64,000 nt of DNA. It comes from Puccinia triticina (taxonomy: Eukaryota > Basidiomycota > Pucciniomycetes > Pucciniales > Pucciniaceae). Below are positions 57,901-64,000 of this stretch, in pieces. The notes under the pieces were generated by a model. That model did not search any database. It was not told the origin of the DNA and saw only the letters and a program-made list of their open reading frames with translations. The translations under genes and the position numbers were made by a program. The stretch covers positions 4,464,001 through 4,528,000 of the forward strand of contig NC_070570.1 of NCBI RefSeq assembly GCF_026914185.1, written 5' to 3'. Each line of letters starts with the position of its first letter. Within the stretch, counting starts at the first letter, position 1.

Positions 57901-58809
57901 CCCGCTATCCAGCTCTGTCCATCTGGGGAGTCGCCAATGATAGGTCGGGGCTGGACGGCTCATCCGCAAGGTGGCACGCAGGGCTTGGTGGTACAATCCA
58001 AAGTTCTTGCTTGACACCGAGACCGTCTCCAGCAGTTTGGAGCCTAAAAAATTTGCCCATATCAGGTCAATAGTTGAACCTCTTCCTTTGGATGAGAAAA
58101 AAGTGGGGACGTGTCTGGGAGACGCTATCCGAAAACCAGAAGATGAAAGGGAACTTAGCAGGTCTCTAGCCTCGGGCTCCGTTTTCCTACAACCCGGGGG
58201 GTTCCAGTGCTGATGGTGCAAGTTTGCATCCATAGCAATAATCATCGGGTGTTGCCTAGAATAAAAGGAAGACAGCCAGTCTTTGAGCTCTGCAACTGAA
58301 GGGAGTGAAGATGGGGGATTATAAATATTCAAAAGTCAAAAAACCTTCCCAGTCGGGTGAGTGATTTCCACCCCGACCAGGTTCTGGGAGCCCCCCTCCA
58401 GAAGTCTAATTGACTCAGAGGGGATTGAGCGCTGTACATAGATGACAGTCTTATGTCTCTGATTCCAGCAGCTAGGAACATGTTCATAGGCTACAAACGC
58501 CCGCCATGCCAAGTGTTGAGGTGGTTGGAGGGTGACCGAGTTGATCCACGGTTCTTGAAGAAGGAGAAAATTGAACGAGAGACAGGAATTGAGAACACTT
58601 AGCGTTACAGCCTTGGAGACGTGGCAGTTCAGATGTAGAAAAGATGAGGATTCAGGATTGGAGAGGGGGGAAGCGGACAACGGTTCAAGGTCTTGACGGA
58701 AATCAGCGGTTTGGATGAGTTCGGGGCGGATAGCACGCGGAGGTGTTTGAGACGGTGGTTGGTGTGTGTGGTGGGGCTGGTCAAGGGTTACCGGAGGTGT
58801 ACCTATCAT
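54987..58809 (-). pseudogene. LINE ORF2: endonuclease / reverse transcriptase / RNase H, disabled
   Basis: In order: an apurinic-type endonuclease (LHLNCHVSKAVTLSVLN, FLLLQEPWIN, MDANLHHQHWNPPG, STIDLIWAN); the reverse transcriptase (KKAPGIDGIANELLK, AYRPIALLGTSSKLFE, LFLDVKSAYPSVHP, GLPQGSPL, then GYVDNVVHLV); RNase H (FSDGSYHPEKGGAGAA, NHESEAVGVLAAL, FVDNQGVIS, WCPGHKDILGNEMADQLAKE); and a zinc knuckle (CPNCGAKETVFHLMNFC). Breaks are a TGA near 58334, a TAA near 57655 and the palindrome at 56816-56983, which shifts frame. The usual YxDD catalytic pair reads YVDN, losing one metal ligand. The start codon overlaps the ORF1 stop as ATGA, suggesting termination-reinitiation translation. Confidence 0.93.
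56816..56983. repeat. Perfect palindrome: 78-bp arms, 12-bp spacer
   Basis: 56816-56893 and 56906-56983 are exact reverse complements; the spacer is GCTCCAGGGAGA. The 56816-56893 arm is genuine LINE coding sequence (minus strand, KVVAGLFLDVKSAYPS), while the other arm is an inverted copy that interrupts the reverse transcriptase after GLGTEDV. Confidence 0.97.
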
Positions 58810-60077
58810 TGAGAGGGCAGGGGTTTCTTATCAAACCAGGCCTTCTTGTACGGGCAGGCCATGCTGAAAGGTGTGTGATCGACGCTGTTGATGCCTTCTG
58901 TCTTGTTCTTGAGACCAGCCTTGCAGAGAACGCAGGTTTTGACGCCGCCAATGCCTTCTGGGCACTCGTTTGTTGGGTGGCTGTTTGCACATTTGGCGCA
59001 TCGGGCAGACTCACGACACCATTTGCCGAAATGACCCATTCTTAGGCATTTGAAGCATTGCGGGGGGTGCGGCTTGAAACGCTCCGTCCTATGGAAGTCG
59101 TAATTCAGAAAAACACCTGCTTTCTTGATCCTGGACGCGAGATCTTTGCTGGTAAAGGCCAGGACAATGGAACCGGCTTTCTTTGCTGTCGGCTCGCTCG
59201 AGCCCATCCACCTGACACGAGCCAAATCACTCGCCTGGAAGCCATTCTTGGAAGCCAATTGCGCTAGACTCGTCGGCTTGCCAATGTCGAAGCTCCTGGG
59301 GACTCCATGCGCCATGACCGAGTATGTGCTCGGGGTCGCCTCAAGATCAGGGTGTACGGTTTTGGACCAGGCATGCTTGTTGTCCATTAACCATTTCTGA
59401 TGAGTCCTGTTCTTTGTATAGAAGGAAACGTCTCCGGAGGGGAGCACGCTGGCTCCTCTGATTGCAACCTGCTCCCCGTCGACACAAGCATCTAAGCCAA
59501 GCAAGGCCTCGTTCGCCTTCTGAACCAAAGCCCCGCTGGGCATTTTCTTCACCTCCGTGCTAGCCGGGTTCGAGTGGATGATAACCCGCTTCGGCTTCAG
59601 AGATGCGATGACCTGTTTGGGTGGAGGGCGCGTCGTCAGCGCGTGGATGGAGCCATCGAGGGCCGTCGACGCGACGGACGCAAAAGATTTGCCCGTGCTC
59701 GCTACAGGTTTGGGGCCAGCCTTCAACATTTTCTCGAATTCAGCCATCCGCTTGATTATGGGATCAACCTTGGCATCAACCTTGGTGTTGAGTTGGTCGA
59801 CTGTGGCCTCCAGACGCTGAATCATCCTCTCGTTGGTGGCCGAGAGATCAAGGATAAGTTGCACGAACTTGGCGTCAAGAAAAACCCCGCCGTTTGCTTC
59901 ACGGTTCGCGTCTTTGCCAAGAATCTTGGTCAGGAGGATGTGGAGGCTGGACGCGGGGGGCATGGTAGGCGGGCGAGGTGGAAGGCGGGCCTCGATGTTG
60001 TCCATCATCTCCGAATCGCCTGCAATGGGCGCGTTGGGCGGTCGGATTGGGTCGGGGGGGCGATGTGCAGGAAGCAT
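58806..60077 (-). CDS. LINE ORF1: gag-like nucleic-acid-binding protein, 423 aa
   Basis: This frame is intact. It starts MLPAHRPPDPIRPP, has a coiled-coil-like stretch (residues ~75-120, NERMIQRLEATVDQLNTKVD) and a middle region resembling gag RNA-binding domains. At the C-terminal end are CCHC-type zinc knuckles (CFKCLRMGHFGKWC and CAKCANSHPTNEC) followed by a further cysteine pair (CVLC). In LINEs this protein coats the RNA during retrotransposition. Its intact state beside a broken ORF2 suggests fairly recent insertion or chance survival. Confidence 0.92.
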   Translation of the reverse strand: MLPAHRPPDPIRPPNAPIAGDSEMMDNIEARLPPRPPTMPPASSLHILLTKILGKDANREANGGVFLDAKFVQLILDLSATNERMIQRLEATVDQLNTKVDAKVDPIIKRMAEFEKMLKAGPKPVASTGKSFASVASTALDGSIHALTTRPPPKQVIASLKPKRVIIHSNPASTEVKKMPSGALVQKANEALLGLDACVDGEQVAIRGASVLPSGDVSFYTKNRTHQKWLMDNKHAWSKTVHPDLEATPSTYSVMAHGVPRSFDIGKPTSLAQLASKNGFQASDLARVRWMGSSEPTAKKAGSIVLAFTSKDLASRIKKAGVFLNYDFHRTERFKPHPPQCFKCLRMGHFGKWCRESARCAKCANSHPTNECPEGIGGVKTCVLCKAGLKNKTEGINSVDHTPFSMACPYKKAWFDKKPLPSQ

Positions 60078-60197
60078 AAGCTGCCTGGGGGGAAGGGGAG
60101 TGGGAAAAGAACTTTTCTGATGAGTAGGGGGAGGGGGTGGAGTGTTGTGAAATGTCGACGCGTAAAGTGGTGTTTTTTGTGGTTTGCGGCAGAAAAG

Positions 60198-60211
60198 TGT
60201 TGGAGGCCCTT
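60198..60211. repeat. Right target-site duplication of the LINE (14 bp)
   Basis: Second copy of TGTTGGAGGCCCTT, pairing with 54644-54657. Confidence 0.95.
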
Positions 60212-60222
60212 GAGGGCTGTAT

Positions 60223-61031
60223 CAGTGGTGGGCAGATACGTTCTCCAAATGGATAACTATGAGGGTAACATAACCTTTACAGTTACGTTATCTGCTAGTT
60301 ACAGATATCTAATTTGGAGTTATGATATCTTCTGCAGAAAATGGGCTCCATTTTATCTAGTTATGTTCCCTAGTTATTTTGAACAAAACCAGTTATGTTA
60401 CATTTTTTCCCAGATTTGGGTAACTTTGGTGTAACTTTCTGGTAAAGGCCCTGATTTGTGGTTGTTTTTATCAATATGAGCAAGATGTTTGCTCAAGTTG
60501 ACACTAAACAACCACATAAACTCAGTATGCTGCCAGGAAGCCAGATTAAAAGTTGTTCAGAGTGAGGGTTGAACCCACAACTTTGAACATCACTAACCTC
60601 AGAGAGGCAAGCCTTAATTACCAATAACACTACAGGCATGTAGCTGTCGCTGCGGGATGCAGCGTCACCGTGTCGTTGCAAGCCCGCGCAACTGCGCAAG
60701 TAGGCGCAGTCACTGCGGCCGCGACCCCCAATGCAACGTCAGGTGACGCTGCGGGCCGCAACAACACCCATTTGCCCGTAGTGTAAGCTAAAGACATGAT
60801 ACCAACCCTCTCTTTTTTTCAATAATGTCAACCCCCTTTACAAAAAGCCCCATATCAAAAAAGTTACGTTACCAAAAACATAAAAAATCAGGTTGAAAAA
60901 AAAAGTTACTTTACTATACTTTACTGCCCATATTTTGTACGTTACCAAAATGGCCAATTTGGATAACTAAAAAGATGTTACATTATCCAATTTCAGTGCC
61001 GTAACGTAAAGTAACGTATCTGCCCACCGCT
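60223..61031. mobile_element. hAT-like non-autonomous element (809 bp)
   Basis: Termini CAGTGGTGGGCAGATACGTT and its near complement AACGTATCTGCCCACCGCT bound the element. The 8-bp sequence GGCTGTAT is duplicated exactly at 60215-60222 and 61032-61039, as for hAT transposons. Sub-terminal DNA is rich in GTTAC/GTAAC and TAACTAG words in both orientations. There is no transposase frame. The centre contains GC-rich GCAGTCACTGCGG-type sequence and a Pol III-like box pair. Confidence 0.9.
60566..60632 (-). promoter_or_regulatory. tRNA-like Pol III A and B boxes inside the hAT-like element
   Basis: On the minus strand TAGTGTTATTGG (60621-60632) fits the A box with one mismatch, and GGTTCAACCC (60566-60575) is a perfect B box within a foldable T arm (GTGGG-TTCAACC-CTCAC). 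The acceptor stem does not pair, so this is tRNA-derived sequence (a SINE head or pseudo-tRNA), not a functional tRNA. Confidence 0.5.
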
Positions 61032-61547
61032 GGCTGTATTGTGGGACACCAGGAGTTATTGGGCGCTGGCTACCTTCACGGAGACATATCTATTGCTAAT
61101 CTCATGATTAACACCCAGAACGATCCAAATCGAAAATCCTTCCTGATCGATCTAGATGCGGTGATTCCCTTCCCTACCTCAAATAGTCAACCCCGTCCCG
61201 CAAGAACCGGCACAAAAGTTTTCATGTCGATCAATGTGCTTGGACAAGAACATGACCATCATTTCGTGGACGATCTGGAATCCTTTTCTTGGGTTTTGAT
61301 ATGGATTTGCATCCATTATCCAAAAGATCAAAGAACAGGACCTGGTTTATCAGAATGGAATCAGCTGCCCCTGGATATGCTGAAACCAGTAAAGCGTGAT
61401 TTTCTCTATCACCCTCGCGATCTTACGGCCAAATTCACACAACAATACAAGAAATCGGAGCCTCTCATCATCTGTGCCCACGAGCTTGCCAGCCTAATGC
61501 GCGATACCCGTGTCAGAGAAGAAGAGTCCGTAACACTTTATGGTTGA

Positions 61548-62541
<994 letters not shown>

Positions 62542-62550
62542 CTAACGGCA

Positions 62551-62690
62551 AAGTCTCTGGGCCGGTCATTGGTATCAATCTGGGAACAACCAACTTGTGT
62601 TGTCTGCATGGGAGAGACAGGATAAGCAACCGGGCAGACTTGGAGGGGCGCCGGAAAGGTTGTCAGGCTGAGAATGGCTAGGTACAAATA
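62551..62690 (+). pseudogene. Hsp70 N-terminal fragment in opposite orientation
   Basis: The plus strand reads GKVSGPVIGINLGTTN, the N-terminal phosphate-binding loop of mitochondrial Hsp70 (usually GPVIGIDLGTTNSCV), with D changed to N, then loses frame. It lies head to head with the minus-strand fragment, so an inversion separated two parts of one gene copy. Confidence 0.8.
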
Positions 62691-63241
62691 GAGGAGGAAA
62701 TGGCTCAAGGTCTTTGGACAAAGGGATGAATTACTTAATCAGGTTTGGGGATGACCCTATCCTGGACACGACCTCAGAGTACATCGGAGAAGAATCCAAT
62801 CCCAGCGCACAATATAATTATGAGTTTTGAAAAGGGGCTCAGTTTCCCATTTTTTTTTGGGGGGGGGGGTCACTTGCATGTGGAACGGGGAAAAGAGAAA
62901 AAGGGGAAGGTGGATGTATGCAAAGGTGGGAGGGGAAAAGGAAATTAATTACTTGGGTCCGGCACAATTGAGGTATGGGGGAGAGTATAAAAGCAGACAC
63001 AGTTGGATGATTGCAGGTCATTGCTTGGCTCTTGCTCGGCGCCAATTGCTTAAAGAGCCAAGCAATCCAGGTCAATTGGTACCTGTATTTTGTTGACAGC
63101 TCAGGGGAGGGGAGGAATGCTGCCAAAAAAAAATTTTGGTGGGGGCATCGGTCCGCTTAATGTTAAACCATTAATATTGCACCGGGAAAAAAAACAAGGA
63201 GAGTAATAGGAGAGAGCTCCGGACAAAAGAGTGCAGGTTGA
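62691..63241. other. Spacer between Hsp70 fragment and TRM1
   Basis: Mostly low-complexity purine-rich sequence on the plus strand (GGGGAAAAGG). A TATA box-like TATAAAAG at 62986-62993 (plus strand) has no evident gene behind it; the sequence AGCCAAGCAAT/ATTGCTTGGCT around 63020-63066 forms a small inverted repeat. Confidence 0.4.
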
Positions 63242-64000
63242 CTACTTCTTAAGCGCGCGCGCTTTCCAATTGGGCGCAGGGTTAGCCTGGTAGCGGACGA
63301 TTTCGAGGCCAGTCAAGAGCTGTTTCTCGACCTGTTTGATGTACGAAAGGTCGACTTGATACCTGTCCGTTACATCATCATCATGCAATGCCCGACATTC
63401 CAGAGTAAGATATCTGAAAGGTTTAGCAGCTTTACTACAGAGTGGGAAAAGGAACACTGACCTGCATGGTCTGGAAAGTAAGCCGGCCAGACGCGGGTTC
63501 GTCGAGTTCTTGGCGCCATGAGCGCGACATGCCTCTGATATCTGTCTTATCGGCTCCCCCGTTCCTCGAACTGCGCTTTTCTCTTCTTCTTCTACTTCGC
63601 CATCTTTCACTTGGCCATTATTATTCACTTCTCCATCTTTGAATGCACCACCCTTCACCTCACCATTTCTTACGTCTCCATCTTTCACCTCGTCATCGTT
63701 TACGTGAGCATCTTTTGCTCCTCCATCTTTTACTTCCTCATACTTGTTTCGAGCATCACCGCCATCCGCAGACTTCGGACCACCAACCACCCCGGCCGGA
63801 TCCGGGTCCAGACCGGCCTGCAAGACGGGGGCTGGCTCTACAGGCTTGGGGTTGGGCGCCGTCTGAGCATCGATCCAGGTCTTCATGAGGTCGTGGATGA
63901 AGGCCCTGGGGGCGTCAGTCTTGATCGATCCGGGCTGACAATACGACCTAGAGAGGGTGAAGCCGGCGTTCAGGATAGCCCAGCCGACGGTCAAGAGGGA
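63242..64000 (-). CDS. TRM1: TRM1 tRNA (guanine-26 N2,N2) dimethyltransferase, C-terminal part (gene runs off the edge)
   Basis: The minus strand reads [20 protein letters not shown] followed by [16 protein letters not shown], the conserved C-terminal segment of TRM1, and ends [18 protein letters not shown], the usual PNW tail. TRM1 methylates G26 of cytosolic and mitochondrial tRNAs. The last two exons are 63462-(beyond 64000) and 63242-63413, split by a 48-nt intron with donor GTCAGT. Between the two conserved parts is a long acidic insertion (residues [16 protein letters not shown] and similar) built of VKDG-like repeats, unusual for the family. Intron retention would stay in frame and add 16 residues. 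Confidence 0.82.
   Translation of the reverse strand, partial: SLLTVGWAILNAGFTLSRSYCQPGSIKTDAPRAFIHDLMKTWIDAQTAPNPKPVEPAPVLQAGLDPDPAGVVGGPKSADGGDARNKYEEVKDGGAKDAHVNDDEVKDGDVRNGEVKGGAFKDGEVNNNGQVKDGEVEEEEKSAVRGTGEPIRQISEACRAHGAKNSTNPRLAGLLSRPCRSVFLFPLCSKAAKPFRYLTLECRALHDDDVTDRYQVDLSYIKQVEKQLLTGLEIVRYQANPAPNWKARALKK

Larger units (their letters stand above)
54658..60197 (-). mobile_element. Tad-like LINE, 5.5 kb, inserted in the FunK1 gene
   Basis: The element lies on the minus strand: 5' end at 60197, ORF1 (gag-like) 58806-60077, ORF2 (endonuclease, reverse transcriptase, RNase H, zinc knuckle) 54987-58809. A ~300-bp 3' leader of non-coding sequence follows, ending in an A26 run (seen as T at 54662-54687). 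Identical 14-bp target duplications flank it. ORF order and the RNase H domain fit the Tad1 clade of fungal LINEs. It is full length, but ORF2 is disabled by two in-frame stops, a palindromic insertion and a changed catalytic motif. Confidence 0.95.
60198..61547 (+). pseudogene. FunK1 kinase, C-terminal part, split by a hAT-like element
   Basis: After the LINE the kinase resumes as LLEALEGC (60198-60222), is cut by the 60223-61031 element, and continues from 61032 as IVGHQELLGAGYLHGDISIA and NLMIN. Catalytic-loop HGDIS, the metal-binding LIDLD, the TGTKVFMSINVL activation segment and FVDDLESFSWVLIWI follow; the frame ends ESVTLYG at 61547. This part has no stop codons once the insertion is removed. 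Most FunK1 proteins have HRDIS, so HGDIS is a small deviation. Confidence 0.88.

Noticed and set aside
59574..60434. 286-residue plus-strand frame across the LINE 5' end
   Set aside because: Shadow of LINE ORF1 on the other strand, running across the LINE and hAT-element boundaries.
62986..62993. TATA box (TATAAAAG) implying a plus-strand gene
   Set aside because: No coding frame follows within the window except low-complexity sequence and the antisense of TRM1, so I mention it only as a motif.

Overview
The window looks like nuclear DNA of a basidiomycete, most likely a rust fungus (Pucciniales). The genes carry many short GT-AG introns (48-101 nt) with CTAAC/CTAAT-like branch sites. There is a FunK1-type fungal kinase, a Tad-like LINE and several small secreted-protein genes, all set in a large AT-rich, transposon-filled background. 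No rRNA, plasmid, phage or CRISPR feature is present. I reconstructed gene structures by reading splice sites by hand. The species is inferred, not proven.

Layout: 0.8-1.6 kb holds a four-exon MICOS subunit gene (Mic19-like, minus). From 1.6 to 9.6 kb is repeat territory with hAT-like MITEs and a nested inverted-repeat element. At 9.6-11.4 kb is a three-exon minus-strand gene whose exons 2 and 3 look like duplicates of each other. Between 12 and 18.6 kb are several MITE families. A three-exon hypothetical gene lies at 18.6-19.7 kb. From 20 to 31 kb I see mostly repeats, tandem duplications and unresolved sequence. A single-exon hypothetical gene (31.5-32.8 kb) is followed by an intron-bearing tRNA (33.3 kb). 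A 2.6-kb element with ~300-bp inverted arms spans 33.8-36.4 kb.

The central block is gene-rich. It has a very GC-rich Cid1-type nucleotidyltransferase gene (38.2-40.0 kb), an 89-aa secreted protein made by a 182-bp exon/intron duplication (42.0-42.5 kb), an SF3B4/Hsh49 splicing-factor gene with several single-base frame breaks (44.3-45.9 kb), a 528-aa secreted protein with a 10-residue repeat tail (47.1-49.1 kb), and a 140-aa secreted protein (51.2-51.8 kb).

From 53.3 to 61.5 kb is a decayed FunK1 kinase gene split by two insertions. One is a 5.5-kb LINE with a 14-bp target duplication. The other is an ~810-bp hAT-like element with an 8-bp target duplication, landing about 4 bp from the LINE's right duplication. 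The LINE carries a perfect 78-bp-arm palindrome inside its reverse transcriptase. The window ends with two Hsp70 gene fragments in head-to-head orientation (62.2-62.7 kb) and the 3' end of a TRM1 tRNA methyltransferase gene (63.2 kb to the edge).

The housekeeping genes (MICOS, splicing, RNA tailing, tRNA modification) show no functional linkage; they are islands between transposons. The secreted-protein genes are the accessory, fast-evolving part.
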